From CADCTM01 sp049671305 (GTDB lineage: Bacteria > Cyanobacteriota > Cyanobacteriia > Cyanobacteriales > Coleofasciculaceae): a stretch of DNA of 64,000 nt. The stretch spans positions 13,309 through 77,308 of the forward strand of contig JBATUR010000093.1 of assembly GCA_049671305.1 (NCBI GenBank), in the 5' to 3' direction. Positions 52,110 through 60,932 of this stretch are shown piece after piece. The position numbers and the translations under genes are program-made. The notes under the pieces were generated by a model. The model was not told the DNA's origin, made no database searches, and saw only the letters and a program-made list of their open reading frames with translations. Each line of letters opens with the position of its first letter. The first letter of the stretch is position 1.

Positions 52110-53102
52110 CTACTTTGAATAAAGTTCAACCTCGCCGTTACTATCAATTTTGAGAGTATCAGACCCAAGATACTCTTTGCCGGAACTTTTGCACTTTAGA
52201 TAGGCATCCCAGAAGGCAATACTAGCACTTTTTAGATAGATTTTGATGCGACTATTTTGGTCAAATTCAAACAATTGTTTTTCGCGTATGGCATTTGTTC
52301 GCTTTATTTTTGAGTCGATATTCTTAGCAACTTTTGGCTGTAAATCGAAAGAAAAATGATTGGCACCTTCAACCATTAAATGATATTTATTTCCAGGTGG
52401 CATATATTTAAAAGCTTCCATCCTCCAAGTTGCGGGTTTGCCTTCCCACCCTTGATCTTTTGCTCCACTTACCAACATCATCGGGGCTTTAATTTTATGC
52501 CAAGAGTTCTTAGTTAAGCCTAAACGATTAGTGCCTTGGGGAGATATTCCTAAGAAAAAGCCGATCCGATCGTCTTGAAAGCTTTCTTCCTCTCCTACTG
52601 CCATCTCTATAACTGAACCTGCTAGCAACATCGTTGTATAAGCACCATAAGAATGTCCAGAGACGGCAATTATATCTCGATTAATTTTTCCCGCTAATTG
52701 AGGAATTTGCTGTTCTATTTCTTCTAAAGAATCGATGATAAATGATACATCATGAGGGCGTTCTCCATATAATTCAGGATTATTAGTAAGTTCTAATAGT
52801 GCCTGAAGACCAATCTTTTGTAAGACTGAAACATCACTTCCCAAATGGGTTGGATGGATGCAGACATAGCCACAACTTGCCCAAAAATGACTGAGATAGG
52901 AAAATGAATCTTTAGAACCTCCAGCACCGTGAGAAAAGATAATTAACGGAAATACACCATCTTCTTGTGGGTAGTAAATTTTCAGTGGAATTTCACGATT
53001 TCGCCAGCTATCTTTGATGATAATTTGATCTACAACCTCAACCGAATTTGCACCAGAAATCCCTTTTCTATAAAAGCTTGACGAGGAGTTTTGAGATAGC
53101 AA
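52110..53102 (-). CDS. Alpha/beta hydrolase (dienelactone/PAF-acetylhydrolase-like)
   Basis: 330 aa. TTG at 53102 is 3 bases after the stop of the upstream gene, so translation is probably coupled. Motifs: FPLIIFSHGAGGSKDSF (oxyanion), YVCIHPTHLGSD, the nucleophile elbow VSGHSYGAYTTM, then PMMLVSGAKDQG with the acid and EGANHFSFD with the catalytic His. Resembles chlorophyllase and PAF-acetylhydrolase-type lipases. No signal peptide. In the context of a synthase locus that lacks a thioesterase domain, it could act as a trans hydrolase; this is speculation. Confidence 0.85.
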   Translation of the reverse strand: MLSQNSSSSFYRKGISGANSVEVVDQIIIKDSWRNREIPLKIYYPQEDGVFPLIIFSHGAGGSKDSFSYLSHFWASCGYVCIHPTHLGSDVSVLQKIGLQALLELTNNPELYGERPHDVSFIIDSLEEIEQQIPQLAGKINRDIIAVSGHSYGAYTTMLLAGSVIEMAVGEEESFQDDRIGFFLGISPQGTNRLGLTKNSWHKIKAPMMLVSGAKDQGWEGKPATWRMEAFKYMPPGNKYHLMVEGANHFSFDLQPKVAKNIDSKIKRTNAIREKQLFEFDQNSRIKIYLKSASIAFWDAYLKCKSSGKEYLGSDTLKIDSNGEVELYSK

Positions 53103-53105
53103 TTT

Positions 53106-53966
53106 TTAGCCCTCATTACTTTTTTTAAGGTGATTTGTTTGAGGCAGTTCAGCGATAGGAGAAATGAATTTTATTTCTCTTTGGGTTTCCTCTAAAATCG
53201 CCTGTAGCCACACTTGTCGATATTGCAATTGCTCTTTGCGTTGTTGAATTTCTGCTAAGGAACTAGAACCCAGAAGTAGTTCGGGGGCAGTGGGAAGTTG
53301 TGACCATTTGTGAAAGTTATCCAAAAATTCTAATAAGCTGCCTGATGGTGTTGTCGGATGTTCTTCATCTGCATCATTTGTAATTACTTCGCCAAGCTTA
53401 GTACGCTCATCAGTTAAATCTAAATTACGGATAACCTCCATTAGTTTATCCTCTAAATATTCATTCTGCTTTGCCTGAATTTCAGCTTTTTCTTGTGCCT
53501 GATTTAGCTTAATTTGTGTCGCCTCAACCATCTGTTGAATACTGCTTACTATTGGCATAAATTCAGGGGATAAGTCAATCGCTAAATGGTTAGAATCGCC
53601 TTGAGCAACTGCTGCCAACTGAGTTTTTAACTTGTTCAAATTATGATGAATTTGAGCAAGTTTTCTTTGTCCTAAAGCTAAGGTTATAACTCCTGCGCTA
53701 ACTCCTGTAACTAAAGCAATTAAAACAATTGTCAGCCATTGAGACGAGGTGGTACTAATCGGCATCAGGTAAAGACTGACCGTAGTTAGGACAGAAATTA
53801 TTGTAGTTGAAAAGGCGATCGCTAAAGCTTGGAGAAGAGAGGCTTTATCAACCGCTAATACTCCTGAACTACCTGGGGTTTCAGACTCAATAGGTTGCTT
53901 TTCCACGCTAGGCATTGGTAGTTGTGCTGAAGTATTTAAATCCCCCGGTTTTTGAGATTTTTGCAT
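53106..53966 (-). CDS. Membrane protein with HAMP-like coiled coil
   Basis: 286 aa. A Pro/Ser-rich cytoplasmic N-terminus (about 1-45) is followed by two membrane helices (about 46-68 and 76-98: LLQALAIAFSTTIISVLTTV, WLTIVLIALVTGVSAGVITL). A HAMP-like segment follows (QRKLAQIHHNLNKLKTQLAAV, about 105-140), then a coiled coil (about 150-190). It lacks the methyl-accepting or kinase output domain that such receptors carry. It heads the leftward group with the hydrolase and propeller genes. Function unknown; perhaps a sensor-like scaffold. Confidence 0.65.
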   Translation of the reverse strand: MQKSQKPGDLNTSAQLPMPSVEKQPIESETPGSSGVLAVDKASLLQALAIAFSTTIISVLTTVSLYLMPISTTSSQWLTIVLIALVTGVSAGVITLALGQRKLAQIHHNLNKLKTQLAAVAQGDSNHLAIDLSPEFMPIVSSIQQMVEATQIKLNQAQEKAEIQAKQNEYLEDKLMEVIRNLDLTDERTKLGEVITNDADEEHPTTPSGSLLEFLDNFHKWSQLPTAPELLLGSSSLAEIQQRKEQLQYRQVWLQAILEETQREIKFISPIAELPQTNHLKKSNEG

Positions 53967-54114
53967 AAAAGATTAAGTCGAAATTCTCTTGTATATCGGA
54001 AAACAACTACAGTATAATTTTAGCTTCATCACATTTATAAGCGCTCTTTTGCGATTGACTCAAACCAGACATTACCTAAGAAATCTCTCCCTATATCCGT
54101 AATTTTGTAACAAC

Positions 54115-55158
54115 CTAAGCTTGATCTTTATTGGATTTTTCTTTAAGTCGGCGCTGTCTAGCTTCTGCGACTCGCTTCACCGCTGCGGCTTTGTATGATG
54201 AAATTACTTCCTGCCCTCTTTCCTCATCATCTTGCCATGCGTCATCATCTTCACCTATCAGCGACTCCCAATTAGCAAGATCAGCCAGCGTATCACCTTC
54301 TTCTGCCGCTAGTAATGCCGCCGCCCGATACTCATCTGTCGCTTCTTTAAGTAAACCTTGGCGACTATAAAGATCTCCCCATAGTTGATGTTTTCTGGCT
54401 TGAATTGGCTTATTTTTAGGCATCTGCCGTAAAATTTCCGTTGCCTCTTCAAGTTTGTTCTCTTCAATTAAAGCTTTTGCAAAGCCAAATTTAGCAATCG
54501 GTGCCAAGTCAGGTTTCAACTCCAACACTTTCTCAAAAGCTTCTTTCGCCGCACCATATTCTTGCAGTTGCAGATAAACACTACCTAAAGCTTGGTAAAT
54601 ACGCCAGCGGTTAGTATTAATATTTACCGCAGACTTCAGCTCAGAGAGCGCCTCAGCCAGCTTTCCTTGCCTCTGATAAGCCCTTGCCATCAAGCGACGC
54701 ACCCCCATCCGTTGCGGATCTAAACGTTGCGCTTGACGCCATTGCTGTATTGCCTGATCGTATTTTTCCTGCCGCGCCAAGACTCGCCCCAGACCCTGAT
54801 AAGCCTGGATAAAATAGGGATCGATGTTGATAGCAGTTTGATATTTCTCCTGCGCTTGTTCAAATTCACCCCGTCTGAGGTGAACTCGTGCCGCACCAAC
54901 TTGTGCCTGGGGCATGAGAGCATCTAGCTGCATGACTGTGTAGTAATGTTTGAGCGCTTCCTCGTCACGTTTGAGCCGGAAAAGCATATTGCCAGCGCCG
55001 AGTTGAGCTAGTTTGGAAGCAGGATTGTTTTTTAAAATCGTTTCAAATTCCGCTAAAGCTTCGTCAAAGCGCCCTTCTTTTGCCAAGCTAAAAGCAAATT
55101 TTATCTGTTCTTGCTCATTTTTTACAACTCGCTTGACTTGGGGAGTGAAATTTGTCAT
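54115..55158 (-). CDS. Tetratricopeptide-repeat protein
   Basis: 347 aa from the ATG at 55158 (a frame extension to 55182 lacks support). Seven or eight TPR units from about residue 20 to 270 (EGRFDEALAEFETILKNNP, YFIQAYQGLGRVLARQEKYD, AYQRQGKLAEALSELKSAV, AKFGFAKALIEENKLEEATE) and a Lys/Arg-rich C-terminus (RVAEARQRRLKEKSNKDQA). No signal peptide: cytoplasmic or peripheral scaffold. Two in-frame Met codons and an acidic linker (EDDDAWQDDEERG) near the end. Partner unknown. Confidence 0.88.
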   Translation of the reverse strand: MTNFTPQVKRVVKNEQEQIKFAFSLAKEGRFDEALAEFETILKNNPASKLAQLGAGNMLFRLKRDEEALKHYYTVMQLDALMPQAQVGAARVHLRRGEFEQAQEKYQTAINIDPYFIQAYQGLGRVLARQEKYDQAIQQWRQAQRLDPQRMGVRRLMARAYQRQGKLAEALSELKSAVNINTNRWRIYQALGSVYLQLQEYGAAKEAFEKVLELKPDLAPIAKFGFAKALIEENKLEEATEILRQMPKNKPIQARKHQLWGDLYSRQGLLKEATDEYRAAALLAAEEGDTLADLANWESLIGEDDDAWQDDEERGQEVISSYKAAAVKRVAEARQRRLKEKSNKDQA

Positions 55159-55432
55159 GAGGTTAATTAAATCCAACAACAAAATTCTATCATGCGCTAA
55201 TTATGACATTTGCCGTTGCCAACTATCAATATGTATTAACTTTTTAAATAATTATGAGCAACCAAAGCGAGAGCTTTATCTGAACAGCGTTTATAATCAT
55301 GCTAAAACCCTTGATTTAAGACAAATTACCGAATTAAGGTTTATCTTAGTAAATTAGCCAATTTTACTTAACTTGATTGATAAAATAAAATACTTAATCT
55401 TTTGCGTGTTATCTAGTCCTTGTGGGTGAAAA

Positions 55433-58108
55433 ATGTACATACCTTTACAAAATAGTTTTCGGAAAGATCTAATTATTACCCAGACAAGTAATTCCGAAGA
55501 CTCCACAAAAACTTATTTAATCAAAGACCCAATTTCTGAAGAAACTTTTGAATTTGGTGAAGCAGAATATTTTTTATGTCAATCAATGGATGGCACTTCC
55601 ACACCAGCAGAAATAGTAGCAAATTTTCAAGCAAGTTATGGTCATGTCATGACAGAGGAGGATTTTAATAATTATTCCAGCCAAATTTTTGAACTTGGTC
55701 TTTTGGAATCTTCTAAAATCCCAGTATCTATAGCCACCTCCCTTGCTTCAGAAAAAAATCCAGAGTTAGCACTTAACTCTCATCATAGCTCCATTATAAA
55801 AGATCCAAATCCAGAAATTCAACCTCAGCCGTCACAAAACAAAGATGAAAAACATTTAGAAAGTGACTATAAGCAGCCATCAAAAAATACTAAAAAAAGA
55901 CTAACTTACCTTTGGGTTCTCCCTAATCCCGCTTCTAAATTTGCTAAAGCGGCGGCTTTTGTTAGTCCCTTTAATCGACTCTTCTTTCTTTCTGTTTTGG
56001 CGCTAATTCCTGGCTTGCCAATTGCTTTTTTAACGTTTTTTAATAATCAATCAATTTTTTGGAAAGACTTGGCTGATTCTGTAGAACCTTTACCTTATTT
56101 AGCCACATATCTTTTTAATATAACCTTTGCAAGTTTAACAGCAAAAGTTGCTCAAGGGATGGTTTTTGCCCATTACGGCGGCAGAGTTAAAAAGTTTGGA
56201 TTAGTTCTCGCTGCTGGCTTTTTTCCTCGTTTTTATCTGGATAGAGAAGGAATGTGGCAACTAACCCGCAAACAACAATTATGGACGTTTTCTACACCTT
56301 TAGTTGATCGACTTATCTACTTTGTCATTGCTGTTTTGATTTGGTATTGGACACGCAGTACAGGCAACGATTTACGGACTTTAGCGCTTCTTTTAGCTCA
56401 TGCTAGCTTCTTGGATTTCTTATTAGATGGCTGTCCTTTTTGGCCCGTTGACGGTTATGTATTTATGGTGGCATATTTTCGGCTACCTGCTAACTTTATT
56501 GGGCGTGCTTATCAAGTTTGGGGTATGGTTTTGCGTCGTCGTCCTTTGCCATCATCAATGTCTTTTAGAGAAAAATTAATCTTATTAGTATATGCACCAA
56601 TTACCATACTATTTTGGTTGGCAGCAGTATTTGTGATTGCTTTATCTATTGGTCAAGGATTAAGTGAAAATTTTTCTGGTGTTTTTGGTAGAGCGACGGC
56701 AGGTATATTAATTGGTATATTTATCATCGCTGCTTCCCGGCAACCAATCGCTTTTTTTAGAAAAGGTTTAACTCAAAAACCCTCAATACCAAATGTTGAA
56801 ACTCCTAGAATAGCCAAGAAAAAGTTTAAGTTTAGCAAAAAAAGATTAATTCAATTAGCTGTTTTAATTAGTTTCTTAATTCTGCTAGTTTTACCCTATC
56901 CTTATCGCCCTGGAGGACAAATTCAATTATTACCGCCAACACAGCAAAATATTCAAGCTCAAGTTGATGGACAAATCATTAAAGTTTTCTACCAAGGTGG
57001 TGATGGACAATGGCTCAAAGCTGGTACACCCATTGCTATAATGGAAGCCATTGATATCGAAAATAATGTTTTAACTCAACAAGAACAAATCAAAAATCAG
57101 CAAGCAATTGTTGAAAAACAGCAAGCTAATCTTAATAAACTGTTAGCAACTCCTAGAAAAGAAGATGTAGACGTAGCAAGGCAGCAGGTGGAAGTCGCCA
57201 AACAAGATGTTGAAGCGGCAAGACAGCAAATTGAGGTGCGTCAACAAGATGTTGAAGTTGCTAAAAAAAGCCTCGATACAGCGATATCTAAAGCAGATTT
57301 TAGCTTAAAGGAAGCCTCACGATTTGAAGAATTATACAAAGCTGGCGTAGTTTCTCGACAAGCATTTGAAAACAAGCAAAGACAATCTGAAACAGAAAGA
57401 ATTAATGTAGAACAAAGTCGCCAGCAAGTGGCAGCAAAAGAAAAAGAAGTTGATGCGAGTCGCCGTGAATTAGCGACTAAACAACAAGTGGTAGAACAAA
57501 GACAAGCCAACTTAAACTTAGTTTTAAGTGGTCCATATCCTGATGATATTCAAGTCGCACGTAAAGAACTAGAGGCGGCAAAAGCTGGTTTAAAACGTCA
57601 ACAACAACAGTTAAAATATGAGCGAGAGCAACTGCAACGTACTCAATTAATTATGCCCATTGACGGGCGTTTAGTTACGGCTTATTTAAACCAAAAAGTT
57701 GGCAGCTACCTCAAACAAGGACAGACTTTTGCTGTGGTGGAAGATGACCGCTCAATTCGAGCTGAAGTGAGAATTGCTGAGTATAATGTGGGTGAGTTTG
57801 CTCTCGGTGCACCAGTGGAAATTAAACTTTTGGCTTATCCAAATCGTCCCTTTTTTGGTAGGGTAGTTTCTATTGAACCAGCGGCATCTGCTGAGAGTGC
57901 AACTAATGCCACAGTTAGGGAACCAACTAATAAATTAGATGAGCGTTTTATTAAGGTAATTGTGAATATTCCTAACCAAGAAGAAAATTTGAAATCATCA
58001 ATGACAGGTTATGCAAAAATCAAGGGAAGTACCAAACCGCTATTTGTTGCCTTCACTCGTCCAATTGTCCGCTTTATTGAAGTAGAAATTTGGTCTTGGC
58101 TGCCTTAA
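55433..58108 (+). CDS. PqqD-like/degenerate M50/HlyD fusion, probable export adaptor
   Basis: 891 aa. The N-terminal PqqD-like segment (about 20-105, LIKDPISEETFEFGEAEYFL) is followed by a polar linker. A multi-helix membrane domain (about 170-475) resembles S2P/M50 peptide-metalloproteases, but the HExxH position reads KVAQGM, so zinc chemistry is lost; the downstream CPFWPVDGY keeps only the Asp-Gly-Tyr. A further membrane helix (about 480-500) leads into a HlyD-type adaptor: lipoyl half-motif VDGQIIKVFYQGGDGQWLKAG, a long hairpin coiled coil (about 550-735) and the second half IMPIDGRLVTAYLNQKVGSYL. It has the layout of peptide-export adaptor/protease fusions near ABC exporters. ATG at 55433. 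Confidence 0.8.
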   Translation: MYIPLQNSFRKDLIITQTSNSEDSTKTYLIKDPISEETFEFGEAEYFLCQSMDGTSTPAEIVANFQASYGHVMTEEDFNNYSSQIFELGLLESSKIPVSIATSLASEKNPELALNSHHSSIIKDPNPEIQPQPSQNKDEKHLESDYKQPSKNTKKRLTYLWVLPNPASKFAKAAAFVSPFNRLFFLSVLALIPGLPIAFLTFFNNQSIFWKDLADSVEPLPYLATYLFNITFASLTAKVAQGMVFAHYGGRVKKFGLVLAAGFFPRFYLDREGMWQLTRKQQLWTFSTPLVDRLIYFVIAVLIWYWTRSTGNDLRTLALLLAHASFLDFLLDGCPFWPVDGYVFMVAYFRLPANFIGRAYQVWGMVLRRRPLPSSMSFREKLILLVYAPITILFWLAAVFVIALSIGQGLSENFSGVFGRATAGILIGIFIIAASRQPIAFFRKGLTQKPSIPNVETPRIAKKKFKFSKKRLIQLAVLISFLILLVLPYPYRPGGQIQLLPPTQQNIQAQVDGQIIKVFYQGGDGQWLKAGTPIAIMEAIDIENNVLTQQEQIKNQQAIVEKQQANLNKLLATPRKEDVDVARQQVEVAKQDVEAARQQIEVRQQDVEVAKKSLDTAISKADFSLKEASRFEELYKAGVVSRQAFENKQRQSETERINVEQSRQQVAAKEKEVDASRRELATKQQVVEQRQANLNLVLSGPYPDDIQVARKELEAAKAGLKRQQQQLKYEREQLQRTQLIMPIDGRLVTAYLNQKVGSYLKQGQTFAVVEDDRSIRAEVRIAEYNVGEFALGAPVEIKLLAYPNRPFFGRVVSIEPAASAESATNATVREPTNKLDERFIKVIVNIPNQEENLKSSMTGYAKIKGSTKPLFVAFTRPIVRFIEVEIWSWLP

Positions 58109-58151
58109 ATTTCAATTGTTGAAGTTAGCAAAAATAGCGGTAAGAGGTAAG

Positions 58152-58196
58152 TTATACCATTTAATTATTTGTAAAAAAAGCAACTAAATGGTATAA
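58152..58196. terminator. 12-bp inverted repeat between convergent genes
   Basis: TTATACCATTTA (58152-58163) / TAAATGGTATAA (58185-58196), perfectly complementary, with a 21-nt loop containing an A7 run. It lies between the HlyD-like gene and the methyltransferase gene and probably terminates both. It lacks GC in the stem, so it could also be a small repeat element. Confidence 0.5.
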
Positions 58197-58226
58197 TTAA
58201 CTAAGATAATTCCCTATTTTTCCTAA

Positions 58227-58862
58227 TTAAGAGGAAGTCTTAAGCAGTTCGGGCGGCACCTGTTTAGGAACAGTCCAAACATAAATTGTCCGTCCATCTA
58301 ACTTAACTGTTTGTTCCGGCTTCCATTCACCCATGTTGAACTCGTGAGAAACAATGCGAGTGCCTGGTTTTAGCTGCCGCAAAAGCTGGGGACGCAGTTT
58401 GAGGTTGATTTGAGGTAATAGGTATAAGGTGACAACTGTTGCCTCGCTTAAATTGACATCAAACAAATTCTGCTGCCGAAACTCAACTTTATCGCTGACT
58501 CCTGCTGTTTGGGCATTGGCTTTTGCCTTTTCCACAAGCTCCGGATCAATCTCAACCCCGACTCCCTTTGCGCCATACTTCTTGGCGGCTGTAATTACAA
58601 TTCGCCCGTCACCACTGCCTAAGTCGTAGAGCAAATCGTTTTTATTGACTTTTGCCAGTTCTAGCATCCGTTCTACCACAACTTCAGGCGTTGGCACATA
58701 GGGAACATCTGGTTTGACGCTTGTAGTTGTTGCAGGTGACGACGTAACATCAGCAGGAGATGTCGGTGCTTGGGTGGTTTGTTGATTCGTACAACTCGTC
58801 AGGGCTAAGGTACTAAGACTGAGAGAAGCAATCGCAAATTTGACCAAAGTTCGTGTGTTCAT
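58227..58862 (-). CDS. SAM-dependent methyltransferase with lipoprotein signal
   Basis: 211 aa from ATG at 58862 (ribosome site AGAGG). The N-terminus is a lipoprotein signal ending in LALTSC (lipobox), then a Thr/Ser/Pro-rich linker (about 25-50). From there a class I methyltransferase: LLYDLGSGDGRIVITAAKKY (SAM motif I), GVEIDPELVEKAKANAQ, and VTLYLLPQINLKLRPQLLRQLKPG. A methyltransferase on the outer face of the membrane is odd because SAM is cytoplasmic. It lies 37 bases after the permease gene, so the two probably form an operon. Confidence 0.87.
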   Translation of the reverse strand: MNTRTLVKFAIASLSLSTLALTSCTNQQTTQAPTSPADVTSSPATTTSVKPDVPYVPTPEVVVERMLELAKVNKNDLLYDLGSGDGRIVITAAKKYGAKGVGVEIDPELVEKAKANAQTAGVSDKVEFRQQNLFDVNLSEATVVTLYLLPQINLKLRPQLLRQLKPGTRIVSHEFNMGEWKPEQTVKLDGRTIYVWTVPKQVPPELLKTSS

Positions 58863-58899
58863 ACAAAACCTCTGAAGTAAACTTGACTTGTGAACTGTA

Positions 58900-60228
58900 T
58901 TAGATAATGGATTTTTGGGCAAACAACAAAACCGGAAAGCCCAAAATTAAGACGGCGATACCAACCAGCGCCCCAACGCCTGTATAGTTGATGCTGGAAT
59001 ACAGCATATAGCCGCACACGACACAAAATAAAAGTGGTAAAACTGGGTACAATGGCACTCGAAAAGGACGAATACGATTGGGATCGCGAGTCCGTAGAAT
59101 TAGCAGCGAGACACTGGTAAGCAGGAAAAATAACCAGAATACAGGTGCCGTAAAATCAACCATTGTTTTAAAACCTTGTCGCTGCCAACTTCCCAACAGC
59201 ACCAACCCACTAGCGATCGCAGCTTGAGCTATTAGTGCTGTACTCGGTGTGTTACTTTGCTCGTGCCAGCGTCCGAGTCGGGAAAACAACGCGAAATCTC
59301 GACCTAAAGCATAGTTGGTGCGTGCGCCTGTGACAATAGTGGCATTGAGCGAACTAAGAGCAGCAATAGCAACTAATATACTTATTATTGCTCCACCCGG
59401 TTCACCCAAAGCTTGCCGCATCAAATCAGCCGCGATCGCTTTAGACTGTGCCATTGCTGAAATTCCTAAGCCGTGAACGTATGCTAAATTTAGCAGCAGA
59501 TAAATGGCGCTGATGATGCCAATACTCCAAACGAGCGATCGCACCATATTCCGCTCAACTTGTTTAAGTTCGGCAGAAATATAAGCTGCTTCATTCCAAC
59601 CGCCATAGGAAAGCAAAACAAAGATCAACGAGGCACCAAGAGGGTTGGAGGTTACTACCTGTGGTGTGGTGGTTGTCGTGGGTGATGAACTAAAACCAAT
59701 GACTACAACCATGATTAATCCTAGTACTTCAGCGATCGCTAATAGGTTTTGAGTGCGACGGCTTTGGTGCATTCCCAGCAGGTTGAGTCCTGTTAGCAGT
59801 ATGATTACAGCGATCGCATATAAGGAAGGAGAATAAGCGCCCAAACTTAGTAGTTGCGTGCTGTAGTCACCTAGGACAAAAGCCAAAAGAGCAATTGAGC
59901 CTGGTTGAATGATCGTCATTCTTGCCCAGGAAAACAAAAACGCCATGCGATCGCCAAAGGCTCGTTTTAGGTAAGCATAATTGCCTCCTGGATCAGGATA
60001 AGTCGTAGCCAGTTCAGCAAAGCACAAGGCACCAACTAAAGAGATGCCGCCGCCTAAAAGCCATACTTGAATTACCGCCGAGACACTGCCAACTTGAGCC
60101 GCCACCAGTGCTGGTGTTTCAAATATACCTGCTCCAATGACCATACCAACGATAAGAGCGATCGTATCCCAGAGCCGCAGAGTGGGCTTGAGAGCAACTT
60201 GAGATTGATCAAGCGGAGAGGAGTTCAT
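58900..60228 (-). CDS. APC-family amino acid permease
   Basis: 442 aa with twelve predicted membrane helices. Family motifs: LWDTIALIVGMVIGAGIFETPA, LVGALCFAELATTYPDPGGNYAYLKRAFG, GGWNEAAYISAELKQVERNM, and RTNYALGRD in the loop. Proton-coupled uptake or exchange of amino acids or amines; substrate not evident. ATG at 60228. It is co-directional with the lipoprotein methyltransferase. Confidence 0.92.
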   Translation of the reverse strand: MNSSPLDQSQVALKPTLRLWDTIALIVGMVIGAGIFETPALVAAQVGSVSAVIQVWLLGGGISLVGALCFAELATTYPDPGGNYAYLKRAFGDRMAFLFSWARMTIIQPGSIALLAFVLGDYSTQLLSLGAYSPSLYAIAVIILLTGLNLLGMHQSRRTQNLLAIAEVLGLIMVVVIGFSSSPTTTTTPQVVTSNPLGASLIFVLLSYGGWNEAAYISAELKQVERNMVRSLVWSIGIISAIYLLLNLAYVHGLGISAMAQSKAIAADLMRQALGEPGGAIISILVAIAALSSLNATIVTGARTNYALGRDFALFSRLGRWHEQSNTPSTALIAQAAIASGLVLLGSWQRQGFKTMVDFTAPVFWLFFLLTSVSLLILRTRDPNRIRPFRVPLYPVLPLLFCVVCGYMLYSSINYTGVGALVGIAVLILGFPVLLFAQKSII

Positions 60229-60932
60229 GAATACTTTTGGTTCTTTTTATCTATCTCAAAGCTAGGCAGTTGGGGTGAATGAAATTTCCGCCTGATTGAT
60301 GTCTTGAAAGGAAGGTGAAGGCAATTAGCTTAATTATAAAGTGCCTTTTCAAGACTGATTGGAAAGTAAGAAGAAGCTTTTTTAGTTTAGCATTGCGTCC
60401 CCATTCTATATTAATGGATGACACAATACCACAATTTGTAAGCATAAGACTCAACTCAATGATGCTGATCCTACAGAAGCAAGAGTTCAAAAATGAATAA
60501 AGTATATCTTTTGAGAGAAGACTACCGCTGTATTTGTCGTTCTTATTTGGTAGCATTGCCAATAGTTGAGCATAAAAATTACATTGATGCCGATTAACTA
60601 TTGTTTATGTTACCAGCCTGATTAAGTCAAACCTTCGACAGCTAGTATGGGCGTTTTTTCATATATTTATTATTTAGCACAAAGCTACTTAATTAAATAT
60701 TTACAAGTATAAATTATAAGCCTTTAATTATGATTATTTGTATATAGCGAACCTAAATAAATTGTGCAAATAAAATTAAATGCTATAAAAGGGAGATAAA
60801 CAATGCTAAAGCCAACTCAACAAGATTGCCAAGAAGATATACAGGAAATGTGTTCAAGATTGTAGAAGCAATCTCAAAATATAGTTTTATCTCTTATTTC
60901 CTTCTGGCAATATAAAATTATGATGGCTAAGA
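60229..60932. other. Long AT-rich intergenic region
   Basis: About 700 bases between the permease (leftward) and the end of the restriction-modification gene. Apart from a small frame at 60803 with a good ribosome site, I see no gene, tRNA or IS end. Nothing else is recognisable; it may contain the permease promoter and degraded sequence. Confidence 0.45.
60803..60865 (+). CDS. Possible 20-aa micropeptide
   Basis: ATG at 60803, preceded by GGGAGATAAACA, opens a 20-codon frame (MLKPTQQDCQEDIQEMCSRL) closed by TAG. The ribosome site is good but the peptide is very short, with two cysteines. It might also be the start of a frame-broken longer gene. Low confidence. Confidence 0.2.
   Translation: MLKPTQQDCQEDIQEMCSRL

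Noticed and set aside
60251..60562. 103-aa leftward frame upstream of the permease
   Set aside because: No ribosome site, uneven composition, overlaps the likely permease promoter.
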